A program made the position numbers and the translations under genes. From positions 372,001-436,000 of the forward strand of contig NZ_LGEA01000001.1 of NCBI RefSeq assembly GCF_001280065.1: DNA of 64,000 bases, in the 5' to 3' direction. The notes below the pieces were generated by a model, which was not told the DNA's origin, searched no databases, and saw only the letters and a program-made list of their open reading frames with translations. This DNA is from Streptomyces sp. NRRL B-1140 (GTDB lineage: Bacteria > Actinomycetota > Actinomycetes > Streptomycetales > Streptomycetaceae). Positions 52,942 to 61,248 of the stretch are shown one piece after another. Each line of letters opens with the position of its first letter. The stretch's first letter is position 1.

Positions 52942-55257
52942 TTACATTCTCAGGGCGGCAGACAGGTCGAGGCGTCCGCTTATTCCCAATTTGCGGTAGA
53001 CCCTGGTGAGATGTTGTTCCACCGTGCTGACCGTCAGGTGTAAGTGGACGGCGATCTCACGGTTGGTGGAGCCGTGCATGGCGAGCGTGGCCACCCGGCG
53101 CTCAGCTTCGGTGATGGAGGCCGTGGTGCTCCTGGCGGAGGGTTTCGGGGCCGGCACGTCGCCCCCCTCCCGGCTGCGACCGGGCTTCCGGTCCACTGCG
53201 GCGAGGGCGGATCGCCAGGGGATCAAGTCCGAGAGGTCGACTCGCCAGTGCGCAAGCAGGTCGCGGCAGGCATAGAGGTCGCCGAGTCCGGCGTGGCGGC
53301 GCCCCTCCTGTAGGTGGTGGGTGCCGCGGGCATAGAGGTAGTGCGCACCCGGCAGAGTTTCGAACATCGCGTCAGGGACCGGGAGTTGCGCACACGCGGC
53401 GGCGCCGTCACCGTCGCCCAATGCGGTGCAGGAGAGGATCTTCGCAGCGAGCGGGACGCCCACGGTGATACCCCAGGCATCCGGCGGGATCAGCGAGAGA
53501 GCCTGATCCACCCCGGCGAGGGCGAGCGTGTACTGACCGCGCTGTAAGTCCAGGGCAGCACTGGCCGCGGCGAGTACCGCGCGCGCAGTATGAGACCGAC
53601 GGGGGAACTGCAGCAGCTGTCGCTCGAGAGCGTGGTGCGGTTGCCGGTGCAGGAGCATCGCCATCGCGGAGACGGAGGGCGCAAGCGTCGGGTCGTGCAA
53701 GGCTGCGGCGCGGTGGCGCTCGGAGACGTCCTCGTCCGGCCTGTACCACGCATCGCTGTCGAGAGGGTAGACGTGCCGGAACCAGGCGAGGCCGCTCTCC
53801 AGACGCATGCGCAGGCCCATGGGGAACTCGTCGGTCCGCTGTCCCAGATCGGTCAGGATCTCGGCAGCCTCCGCGGGGCGTCCGTGCCACATCAGATAGG
53901 CAACGAGGCGGACCGAATTGTGCGGAGTGAGGTTGCCCCGCCGGTGCTCGTTGAGCAGCGGGTCCAAATGACGGTGAGCCGCTGCTGGATTCAATTCCCA
54001 TTCTGCACTGAGCAGTTCGACCTGCACATTGGCCCGCTCCACTGCCTCGGGGTAGGCCTCGGCCGCGCGCAACCAGGATATTGCCTCGTGCGGGGCGCCG
54101 TTGCCCAGTTCCTGCTGGGCGGCGCGGCGCAGCACGTCCCGGCCCCACGCACCGCCTTCGGGCCCGCCCGCTATCAGATGCCGGGCCACGACAGAGGCAT
54201 GGGCACCGTCGTCGTGTACGACCCGGGCGGCACGGCGGTGAGCGGCGGCACGCTCCGTGGGCGACATCCGGTCCAGTGCCACCGCGGCCGCTGCGGAACT
54301 GCGGTAACGGAATTCCTTCACGAGACCCAGCTCTTCCAGCGTGGTGCAGTGAGAAGCGCTCGCTCCGGACGTGCTCCGGGTCAGCCGGTCGAGCCGGCTC
54401 GGTGTTGCCTCGCAGCCAAGTATCGCGAGCGCCTTGGCGGTTTCCAACTCGGCTTCGGAGAGCTGGTCCAGTAGATACTGCACGGCGAGACGGAACGTCT
54501 CTCCCGCTCGCTGTGACTTCTGGCCCACACCCCTACGGTCGGAGGCCAGGGCGTGCAACAACAGTGGGCTACCACCGGCTTCGCGCAACCAGGCCTCGCC
54601 CATGGTCCGGCTCGGCACCGCACCCGGCCCGTCCCCGAGCAGTGGGGCACTGTCGGACAGCGGGGCAAGCCGGATCAGCGTACAGGCCGGATTTCTCACG
54701 AATTCCGCGAACAGCTGCGACATGGTGTGCCCGCTGCCCATCCGGCCGGCGAGGACCAGCAGCATTCTGCTCGGCGCGACCCTCCTCACCAGGTAGAGCA
54801 GGCACTGCAAAGAGGGATGGTCCGCGTTGTGCACATCGTCCACGGTCAGAACCAGCGGGCCCAGCTCGATCAGCTCTTGGATCACGCCGTGTGCTTCTTC
54901 GGCCGCGTCTCGTGGCATCTCGGCCCAGCCTGCCCATTCGGCGTCGACCTGCAGCCGCGCAGCAGCGTCGACGAACTTGGTGAGCCGCTCCGGCTGCCGA
55001 GGCTTCAGATTCCAGTGCGCGGTGCCGAACAGCTGCCGGACCACGCCCATCGGTACACCTCGCTCGGCTCGCGAGGCCAGCGCACCGAGTACCAGCGCCC
55101 CGGTCTCCTTCGCGTGCCGGTGCACGACCTCGAGCAGACTGGTTTTTCCCATTCCTGGTGCGCCAACGACGAGTGCCGCACGCCCACTACCTCTCCAGGC
55201 CTCATCGAGCAGTGCTTTCACAGCATCGCCGGCGGCAGGACGTTCGACGACTTTCAT
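52942..55257 (-). CDS. LAL-family (large ATP-binding LuxR) regulator
   Basis: 771 residues from ATG 55257 (an in-frame GTG at 55269 is possible). Walker A GAPGMGKTS at about residues 32-40, Walker B LVLTVDDVHNADH, a helical middle region and a C-terminal LuxR HTH (ITEAERRVATLAMHGSTNREIAVHLHLTVSTVEQHLTRVYRKLG shape). Two rare TTA codons encode residues 571 (53545-53547) and 739 (53041-53043); the second lies inside the HTH, so active protein requires the bldA tRNA. It is the likely top-level switch of the cluster, acting through the adjacent SARP gene. Confidence 0.92.
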   Translation of the reverse strand: MKVVERPAAGDAVKALLDEAWRGSGRAALVVGAPGMGKTSLLEVVHRHAKETGALVLGALASRAERGVPMGVVRQLFGTAHWNLKPRQPERLTKFVDAAARLQVDAEWAGWAEMPRDAAEEAHGVIQELIELGPLVLTVDDVHNADHPSLQCLLYLVRRVAPSRMLLVLAGRMGSGHTMSQLFAEFVRNPACTLIRLAPLSDSAPLLGDGPGAVPSRTMGEAWLREAGGSPLLLHALASDRRGVGQKSQRAGETFRLAVQYLLDQLSEAELETAKALAILGCEATPSRLDRLTRSTSGASASHCTTLEELGLVKEFRYRSSAAAAVALDRMSPTERAAAHRRAARVVHDDGAHASVVARHLIAGGPEGGAWGRDVLRRAAQQELGNGAPHEAISWLRAAEAYPEAVERANVQVELLSAEWELNPAAAHRHLDPLLNEHRRGNLTPHNSVRLVAYLMWHGRPAEAAEILTDLGQRTDEFPMGLRMRLESGLAWFRHVYPLDSDAWYRPDEDVSERHRAAALHDPTLAPSVSAMAMLLHRQPHHALERQLLQFPRRSHTARAVLAAASAALDLQRGQYTLALAGVDQALSLIPPDAWGITVGVPLAAKILSCTALGDGDGAAACAQLPVPDAMFETLPGAHYLYARGTHHLQEGRRHAGLGDLYACRDLLAHWRVDLSDLIPWRSALAAVDRKPGRSREGGDVPAPKPSARSTTASITEAERRVATLAMHGSTNREIAVHLHLTVSTVEQHLTRVYRKLGISGRLDLSAALRM

Positions 55258-55290
55258 GGGACTCTTCACCTTTTGGCGGGCTGGTTTCGG

Positions 55291-55530
55291 TCATCCGAAC
55301 GAACTCCTGGCTGGAGTGGTCGACGCTTTCGTATAGGCCTTCTTGAGTACCCAGACGTCAAGCAGCTTCCAGCCATTGCGTACCCCACACCACTCGAGGT
55401 CCACGCCACACAGCAGCCCATCGGACACCACGCAGACGATGAGTCCATCGGTGCGGCTCAGGTCGAAGCGCAGCCCGCTCGATGACGACGCCGTGCTGCT
55501 TCCGATCGTCGTCTGGTCCGGCGCGCACGC
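55291..55530 (-). pseudogene. Decayed second phosphopantetheinyl transferase gene
   Basis: An 80-codon open stretch with no start codon reads LRFDLSRTDGLIVCVVSDG, then GVDLEW, then LLDVWVLKKAYTKA before the stop at 55291. These correspond in order to the NLSHS motif, the magnesium-binding GVDxE and the W-KEA motif of Sfp-type PPTases (compare WSHSDAVAVLAF, GVDVER and LWARKEAILK in the intact gene of this cluster). Only about 15 residues separate GVDLE from the KKA motif instead of the usual ~35-40, so there is an internal deletion as well as loss of the 5' half. It should be inactive. Confidence 0.6.
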
Positions 55531-55698
55531 TCATCAGCGGGCAGGACGGAGCGAGTCTGATCGGTCAGCCCGTCGACCTCGGCTTCCGGGCCCAGTCAGA
55601 CCTCGGCTCCCGTGAGAAGTCCTAGTTTCACACCGCGATCAGTGTCAAAGACCCAGGGCTGGACAGCCCTCTTTGAAGCACGTCGACTTAACCGGCTG

Positions 55699-55738
55699 GG
55701 AGCGTGCCGCTAAAGCCCCGCTTATTTCGTGCTGACCG
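55699..55738. promoter_or_regulatory. SARP-type heptamer repeats between the LAL and PlsC genes
   Basis: The shared core CTAAAGC (55710-55716, minus strand GCTTTAG) is followed at 11-bp steps by CTTATTT (55721) and CTGACCG (55732). It is unclear which divergent gene is served. The orientation matches the PKS/P450 boxes for the minus strand, where the -10 would be near 55685-55690; on the plus strand a TAGAAC -10 lies at 55754-55759, 6 nt before the PlsC ATG. Confidence 0.5.
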
Positions 55739-55765
55739 ACATTAGTCCTCGTGTAGAACGGGTCC

Positions 55766-56533
55766 ATGCGGAGAAAAGGCTCGTCGTCGACTTCAGCCGA
55801 GGCCGGACCCGGTCGTACGTATGCGTTCGGCGCCGTGATCGTGCGTACGCTCTTGCGGCTTGTCGCACGCAGGGAATGGCGGGGTGCCCACCATCTCCCC
55901 GGTCAGGGCGGATACATCGTAGCGATCAACCACATATCACACGTGGATCCGTTCGCCTATGGACACTTCCAGTACAAGAACGGCTTGCCGCCCAGATTCC
56001 TGGTCAAGTCCTCGGTCTTCAGGGTGCCGGTGGTCGGAGCCTTCCTGCGGGCCACCGGTCAGATCCCCGTGGAGCGCAACAGCCACCGAGCGGCGGACGC
56101 GCTGCACGCTGCCGTCGCAGCGCTCGAAGGCGGGCGATGCGTGGCCATCTACCCGGAGGGAACCCTCACCTCCGACCCCGATCTATGGCCGGGGCGGCCC
56201 AAAACCGGTGCGGCCAGGCTGGCGTTGAGCACCGGAGCGCCGGTCATCCCGGTGGCGCAGTGGGGTGCGCACAAGATCCTTCCCCCTTATGGCAACGGCA
56301 GGCGGCGTCTGCTGCCGCGCCCCACGTTGGTCGTCGCCGCGGGACCTCCCGTCGACCTTTCCGACTTCCACGGCGCCGAACTTACGACGCCGGTGCTGCG
56401 CCAGGCCAGCGAACGGATCATGGGCGCTGTGACGGAGCTGCTGGAGGAGATCCGAGGGGAGAAGCGGCTTGCTCCGGGAGTTGATTCCACCGCCGCGTCA
56501 CCCCTGCATGATGAGAACCGCCGCAGGGCCTGA
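55766..56533 (+). CDS. PlsC-family 1-acyl-sn-glycerol-3-phosphate-type acyltransferase
   Basis: 255 residues. Acyltransferase blocks: NHISHVDP (His56-x4-Asp61), the FLVKSSVFRVPVVGAFLRATGQIPVER region and VAIYPEGTLTSDP, with VIPVAQWG at the fourth block. An N-terminal amphipathic/hydrophobic segment (AFGAVIVRTLLRLV) suggests membrane association. It could transfer an acyl chain to a glycerol-type or other hydroxyl, which is notable next to an AfsA-like enzyme that would use a C3 acceptor. Alternatively it is an ordinary phospholipid acyltransferase. TAGAAC lies 6 nt before the ATG, so it may be leaderless. Confidence 0.88.
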   Translation: MRRKGSSSTSAEAGPGRTYAFGAVIVRTLLRLVARREWRGAHHLPGQGGYIVAINHISHVDPFAYGHFQYKNGLPPRFLVKSSVFRVPVVGAFLRATGQIPVERNSHRAADALHAAVAALEGGRCVAIYPEGTLTSDPDLWPGRPKTGAARLALSTGAPVIPVAQWGAHKILPPYGNGRRRLLPRPTLVVAAGPPVDLSDFHGAELTTPVLRQASERIMGAVTELLEEIRGEKRLAPGVDSTAASPLHDENRRRA

Positions 56534-56572
56534 CGACATTGGGGTTGGTCGCGAACTCGGGAACCCTCGCCG

Positions 56573-56608
56573 GTAGACACTGTCTACGCCTGTGATGTAG
56601 AAACTGTC
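56573..56608. promoter_or_regulatory. TetR operator and leaderless promoter of the regulator gene
   Basis: Perfect 7-1-7 palindrome GTAGACA-C-TGTCTAC (56573-56587), followed by a partial second copy GTAGAAACTGTC (56597-56608). The same DNA provides TAGACA (56574-56579) and TAGAAA (56598-56603) at 18-bp spacing, 6 nt before ATG 56610. This implies autorepression of the TetR-MFS operon at a leaderless promoter. Confidence 0.7.
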
Positions 56609-56609
56609 C

Positions 56610-57260
56610 ATGGAACGTCAGACCTCCCTCCGGGATCGGCTCATCGATGTCGGGGTGGACCTTGTGATGACCGAGGGGACGAGCTCGTTAGGGCTTCGGG
56701 AGATCGCCCGCCGGGCGGAGGTGTCGCATGGCGCGCCGCGCCGGTACTTCCCGACTCACCATGCCCTGCTCTCCGCCATCGCCCACCGAGGCCTCGCGGA
56801 CCTCAAGGACCGGTTCGCCGCCGTGACGAGGGGCATTCCGTCAGCGCGTGGCCAGTTGGAGACGCTCGGCAAGTCGTACATCGGGTACGCGCTGGAATGC
56901 CGCGGCATGTTCGAACTCCTGCTCCGCCACGACCTGCTCGACAGCCGGCGGCATACATCGGACGAGCCTCGGCTGCGGGAGCTGACCCTGCCACTCTTCG
57001 GGATCATCGTCGAACTCGTTGCCCGGCACCGCGAGGAGGAGAAGGGGACGCGCCCCCTCGGCACGACGAGGGACATGCCCCCGCCTGCCGTCGCGGCTGG
57101 GCTGCTCTGGTCCCAGCTGCACGGCATCGCCCAGCTGTGGGCCTGGGGCAGCCTGCCCCTGGCTCTCGGCACCGCCGGGACCGGCGGTGCCGAGAGCGAC
57201 GTGCTCCACACGCTCGTCGCTGCCGCCACGGACACCCACCTTGGACCGGTGAACCCTTGA
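56610..57260 (+). CDS. TetR-family transcriptional repressor
   Basis: 216 residues. HTH at ~12-58: RDRLIDVGVDLVMTEGTSSLGLREIARRAEVSHGAP-type pattern with RRYFPTHHALLSAIA. The ligand-binding C-terminal domain is unassigned. Residue 27 (Leu in SSLGL) is encoded by TTA (56688-56690), adding a bldA requirement. It overlaps the MFS gene by 4 bp, so it should control that exporter, and its operator overlaps its own promoter. The ligand is probably the cluster product or an intermediate. Confidence 0.9.
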   Translation: MERQTSLRDRLIDVGVDLVMTEGTSSLGLREIARRAEVSHGAPRRYFPTHHALLSAIAHRGLADLKDRFAAVTRGIPSARGQLETLGKSYIGYALECRGMFELLLRHDLLDSRRHTSDEPRLRELTLPLFGIIVELVARHREEEKGTRPLGTTRDMPPPAVAAGLLWSQLHGIAQLWAWGSLPLALGTAGTGGAESDVLHTLVAAATDTHLGPVNP

Positions 57261-58666
57261 CCGAGACCGTACGGCAGCGCCTCGCACTCGTAGTGAGTGT
57301 CGCCGGCGCGATGATCGTCGCACTTGACGGAACGGTGCTGACCGTGGCGCAGCCCGAGCTGCAACGCGACTTCGGCTCCAGTGTCGAGCAAGTCCAGTGG
57401 ACCAGCACCGGCTACATGCTCGCAGTGGCAGCGCTCCTCGTCATCGCCGGACGCCTCGGTGACCGGTACGGGCACAAGCGGCTGCTGCTCTTCGGCGTGC
57501 TGGGCTTCGGGGCCACTTCAGGCGGCATCATGCTCGCCCCCGACATCGGCTGGGTGATCGGAATGCGCGCCCTGCAGGGCGTGTTCGGCGCCCTCCTGCA
57601 ACCGGCAACGCTCGCCCTGCTGAGACTCGCCTACCCGGCGGACAAGCTCAACACGCCGGTCGCCATCCGCACCAGTTCGATCGGGGTGGCCGCGGCCACC
57701 GGTCCGGTCCTCGGCGGCTTCCTCGTCGCCCATTTCGGTTGGCGTGCGGTGTTCACAGTGAACGTGCCCATCGCGATGGTGATCGCTGTCTTCATCCTGT
57801 TCGTCCGGGTTCCGGCGCCGTCCGGCCGCGATCGCCAACGGCTCGATCTGCTGGGTTCGGCCCTGCTCGCGGCCATGCTCACGGTTTTCGTCCACACCAT
57901 TGGCGCCATTCCCCGCGGCGGGTGGAGCTCATCGTCGACGCTCCTGGGGTTCGTCGCCACCGCGGGATTTGCCGTCGCCCTCGTCATGCACGAACGCCGC
58001 ACCGCGAACCCGATCGTGCCCCCTGCCGTGCTGCGGTCCGTACCCGTGACGGCGTCCATGGTGATCCTGCTCCTCACCACCAGCGGCATGTTCGGCGCCC
58101 TGTTCGTGAGCACGTTCTCCCTCCAAGACGTCCTCGGGCTCGACCCGTTCGCGGCCGGACTGCGGGTGCTTCCGATGACCGTACTGATGGTCGTCGGTGC
58201 CCCTGCCGCCGCCGGGGCGTTGAGCCGCTACGGTGCACGCCGCTGCGCGATCACAGGTACGCTCCTCGTCGCCTTCGGCATCGTGGGTCTGGTCCAGATC
58301 GAATCGGCGGGCACGTGGTGGATCACCGGCCTCTCCTTCGCCGTGCTCGGCGCGGGGTTCGCCACCGTGATGGTCACCGCCACCGGCACCGTCGTCGGCG
58401 ATGCGCCTGCCGGCTACGCCGGGGTCGTCGGCGGACTCAAGCAGACGGCGATGAACATCGGGCCGACCCTCGGTATCACCGTCGCCGCAACCATGATGGT
58501 GGTGAAGCCCTCCTACGGCGGGGTGCCGGCAACGGCCTCGAGCCCGGCGGCCTCCTTCGGACTGGGGCACACGCTGCTCGTTCTGGCCGCGATCGCCGCC
58601 CTGGCCGCGCTGCCGGGGTGGCGGCTCCCCTCGAGAGCGTCCCGCACCATGGAAGTGGCGAACTGA
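57257..58666 (+). CDS. MFS drug exporter, DHA2 (EmrB/QacA) family
   Basis: 469 residues if the coupled TTG at 57257 (TTGA overlap with the TetR stop) is the start: MTETVRQRLALVVSVAGAMIVALDGTVLTVAQPEL. Motifs of the 14-helix family are present: LDGTVLTVAQPELQ in helix 1 (motif D1), GRLGDRYGHKR (motif A) and GPVLGGFLVAHFGWRAVFTVNVPIA (motif C and flanks). Probable self-resistance/export pump of the cluster, controlled by the adjacent TetR. Confidence 0.9.
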   Translation: MTETVRQRLALVVSVAGAMIVALDGTVLTVAQPELQRDFGSSVEQVQWTSTGYMLAVAALLVIAGRLGDRYGHKRLLLFGVLGFGATSGGIMLAPDIGWVIGMRALQGVFGALLQPATLALLRLAYPADKLNTPVAIRTSSIGVAAATGPVLGGFLVAHFGWRAVFTVNVPIAMVIAVFILFVRVPAPSGRDRQRLDLLGSALLAAMLTVFVHTIGAIPRGGWSSSSTLLGFVATAGFAVALVMHERRTANPIVPPAVLRSVPVTASMVILLLTTSGMFGALFVSTFSLQDVLGLDPFAAGLRVLPMTVLMVVGAPAAAGALSRYGARRCAITGTLLVAFGIVGLVQIESAGTWWITGLSFAVLGAGFATVMVTATGTVVGDAPAGYAGVVGGLKQTAMNIGPTLGITVAATMMVVKPSYGGVPATASSPAASFGLGHTLLVLAAIAALAALPGWRLPSRASRTMEVAN

Positions 58667-59215
58667 TCCATGTACTTCGCACAGCGGAGATCGCCCGGCC
58701 CGAGAAGTTCGGACTGGGCGACCCCTCATGGATCCATGGCGGCGAGGAAGGCGCGCCGGCGAGCGTGGCCGACGGCTCAGGCGTTCAGGCCAAGCCGCCA
58801 CGCTGGTTGAGCCGGTCGTCGCGCGTCGGTCTGTGCGGGGAGGGAGGTGATGTAAGCCGTCCGTCCGGCGCCCACACACGACACATCAAAACCCTGGTGC
58901 GCTCCGAGGAGAGCGGACGTCTCATCAGAAGCCACCGAGTGCCTGTGCGGCGTGCGATGTCCACCCGCTGCGCACGCAGCACACCGCGGTCGATGGAGGT
59001 GGTGACAGCTACTCGACGCTCGTGGCGACGGGTGCGTGGGCCAGGTGGTCGGCGATCTCGACGGATCGTTCGAGGCGGCCTGGGCCGGCTCGACGAGCAG
59101 GCGAAAGCGCCACTCCTGCTCGTGGAGTGGCGCTGTCACCCAGGTGTGATCGGCCGCTGCGCGGCCTGGAATCACCCCTGGTCGGCACATGGTTGGCCAG
59201 GCGTCTGGTGGTGCG
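58667..59215. other. Non-coding or decayed region with one strong hairpin
   Basis: About 550 bp without a supported gene. A perfect 10-bp stem GCGCCACTCC / GGAGTGGCGC with 7-nt loop lies at 59107-59133, suited to terminate the minus-strand DedA gene or the plus-strand MFS operon. Several short frames have coding-like bias but no family match. Confidence 0.5.
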
Positions 59216-59863
59216 TCAGCGAGCGGCTCGGCGAGAACGGATCACCTCGATCAGCACGGGCGAGAACGAGACGATCATGATCAGCGCGATCACCGGGAGC
59301 ATGTAGTCGTCGATGCTGCCCTCGAGCGAGTGGCCGAGTCGGTAGCCGAGCAGGATGATCCCCACCGTCCACACGATTCCGCCGATCACGTTCCACACGA
59401 AGAAGGTGCCTCCCCGCACGCCCAGAAGTCCGGCCACGGGGTTGAGGAAGGTGCGCACGATCGGCACGAAGCGGGCGAGCACGATGGCCTTCCCGGCGCC
59501 GTACCGGCTGAAGTACGCCTCTGCCTGCACGACGTGAGCCTGCTTGAACATGCGCGAGTTGGGGCGTGCGAACAGCTTGGGTCCGAGCCGCGCGCCCATC
59601 AGGTGACCGAGTTGTGCGCCACAGACCGCAGCCACGGGCGCCCCGATCAACAGCGCGGGCAGCGAGAGGTGGAAGTCGGGGCGGCCGAAGACCTCTGCCG
59701 CCGCTCCCGAGGCACCGACCCCGGCGAGGAAGAGCAGCGAGTCGCCGGGCAGAAAGAAGCCCATCAGCAGTCCGGTCTCGATGAAGATGATGGCCAGGAT
59801 GCCTATGAGCCCGAACGCCGTGATCACCGACTGGGCGTCCAGCACGTTTACAGCAAGGTCCAT
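59216..59863 (-). CDS. DedA-family membrane protein
   Basis: 215 residues from ATG 59863 (MDLAVNVLDAQSVITAFG). Family landmarks: FIETGLLMGFFLPGDSLLFLAG (first re-entrant region with the conserved Glu and GDS), AQLGHLMGARLG, and the FxxR..P..R..xPxxAG motif as VLARFVPIVRTFLNPVAGLLGV. DedA proteins are membrane flippases or half-transporters linked to polyprenyl-phosphate recycling and envelope stress. Its relation to the cluster is unclear: it stands alone between two ~550-bp gene-poor stretches. Confidence 0.9.
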   Translation of the reverse strand: MDLAVNVLDAQSVITAFGLIGILAIIFIETGLLMGFFLPGDSLLFLAGVGASGAAAEVFGRPDFHLSLPALLIGAPVAAVCGAQLGHLMGARLGPKLFARPNSRMFKQAHVVQAEAYFSRYGAGKAIVLARFVPIVRTFLNPVAGLLGVRGGTFFVWNVIGGIVWTVGIILLGYRLGHSLEGSIDDYMLPVIALIMIVSFSPVLIEVIRSRRAAR

Positions 59864-60414
59864 GTGGACCCCCCCATGAAGGTTGGTGTGGTAGCGGTGG
59901 CGCCCCTGTTCGGCGGCACCGGGTGAAGATGAGTGGTGTGCGGCCGGAAGCCGACCGAGATGTCGACCTCTTCCGTCACGTGGAGTTGCTCGCGGACGAG
60001 GTCGCGGCACAGACGGACGAAGCGGATCCCCGGCTGGCAAGCGGGCTGCCGAACGCCCTGCGCACGCCTTTTCCGCCGCGCGCCCCGCGTCAAGGCCGTG
60101 GGAGTCGGCTGCGCCGCCCGACGATCGGTGCGCGACGCTCGCCACGTTTCAGCACCGGACGGAGCGCGTTCACCGGTGAGCGTGTGAGCGCCCGGCCGCG
60201 ACCACCACCGGGTCGGTCAGGGCGAGCCGCTTCCCCCCGTCGGCGACCCGCAGCAGGACCCCCTGCGGCAGCGGCGCCAGGTTCCGCACGCTGGTCGGCC
60301 ACTGGGCCCCTTGCCGGTGAAGCTCGGCTGGTACGGCCCACCGGTACCGCGGTCCATGCGGTGGGCGACCCGCAGCCGGCCCCCTGGGCACGGGCGGAAG
60401 ACGCCTTCCAGCAC
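59864..60414. other. Gene-poor stretch upstream of DedA, possible gene remnant
   Basis: No supported gene. A minus-strand frame (about 60170-60391) reads RNLAPLPQGVLLRVADGGKRLALTDPVVVAAG-like sequence in two short pieces, with coding-type codon bias but no start or recognisable family, so it may be the decayed end of a gene from the neighbouring minus-strand operon. Confidence 0.35.
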
Positions 60415-61248
60415 CTACCCCTTGTCTGTGGGTCGCTCGCCCAGGATGAGCGGCGCCGAGGTGTCGGCGAAGAACGGCGGGGCGACCACGCTCAGCCCGC
60501 CGTCCACCGCCAAGGTCTGGCCCGTGATGTACTCGGCCCCCGGCGAGAGGAGGAAGGCGATGGTGTCGGCCACCTCCTGGACCGAGCCGGGCCGTCCCTT
60601 CGGGATGCGTTCGAGCACCGTGGCCATGTCCGCCATCCCCGGCACCCCGTAGAAGAACTCCAGGGAGTCGGAGTCGATCAGGCCACCGTTGACGGCGTTC
60701 ACATTGATGCCGTACGGGGCGAACTCAACGGCCATGTAACGGACCCAGGACTCAATGGCGGCCTTCATCGAACCGAGGGCGGCGTACGTCGGGTAGGCGC
60801 GGATGCTGCCGTAGCTCGACAGGGCCACGATCCGCCCGCCTTCGTCCATCAGCCGGACCGCCTGCTGCGCACCCAGCACGAAGGACCGCAGGTTCATGGC
60901 GTGAGTACGGTCCAGATGGTGCGGCTCCAGGTCGAGGATTTTCTTGAAGACGCCGGCCGCGGCATTGGAGACGAAGTAGTCGAGCCGCCCGAACTCCTTC
61001 TTCACCGTGGCGAAGAGACTCTCCACGCCCTCGACCGTCTCGACGTCGGCCTGTACCGCCAGGCCCCGGCCACCCGCCTCCTCCAGTTCGGCCACTGTCT
61101 TCTCGGCGAGGTCGGCGTTCTTCTTGTAGTTCACCACCACTGTGGCGCCGTCCCGGCCGAGGGTGAGCGCGAGCGCCCGCCCGATGCCTCGAGAGGCGCC
61201 GGTGATCAGCGCCACATGGTCCTGGGACTTCTTCTCCCGCGCGTTCAT
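60415..61248 (-). CDS. SDR-family reductase, FabL-like enoyl-ACP reductase candidate
   Basis: 277 residues. Cofactor motif ITGASRGIGRALAL, NNAG variant SNAAAG, catalytic Ser in ALSSYGS and Tyr155-x6-Lys162 (YAALGSMK). The x6 spacing between Tyr and Lys, instead of the classical x3, is characteristic of FabL enoyl-ACP reductases. It is the last gene of a tight minus-strand operon (4-bp overlap with the acyl-CoA dehydrogenase). It may reduce an enoyl intermediate during starter-unit supply or act as the trans-ER of the pathway. Confidence 0.85.
   Translation of the reverse strand: MNAREKKSQDHVALITGASRGIGRALALTLGRDGATVVVNYKKNADLAEKTVAELEEAGGRGLAVQADVETVEGVESLFATVKKEFGRLDYFVSNAAAGVFKKILDLEPHHLDRTHAMNLRSFVLGAQQAVRLMDEGGRIVALSSYGSIRAYPTYAALGSMKAAIESWVRYMAVEFAPYGINVNAVNGGLIDSDSLEFFYGVPGMADMATVLERIPKGRPGSVQEVADTIAFLLSPGAEYITGQTLAVDGGLSVVAPPFFADTSAPLILGERPTDKG

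Noticed and set aside
55291..55530. A functional second PPTase
   Set aside because: There is no start codon in the open stretch, the 5' half is missing and the spacing between the metal site and the KEA-type motif is too short.
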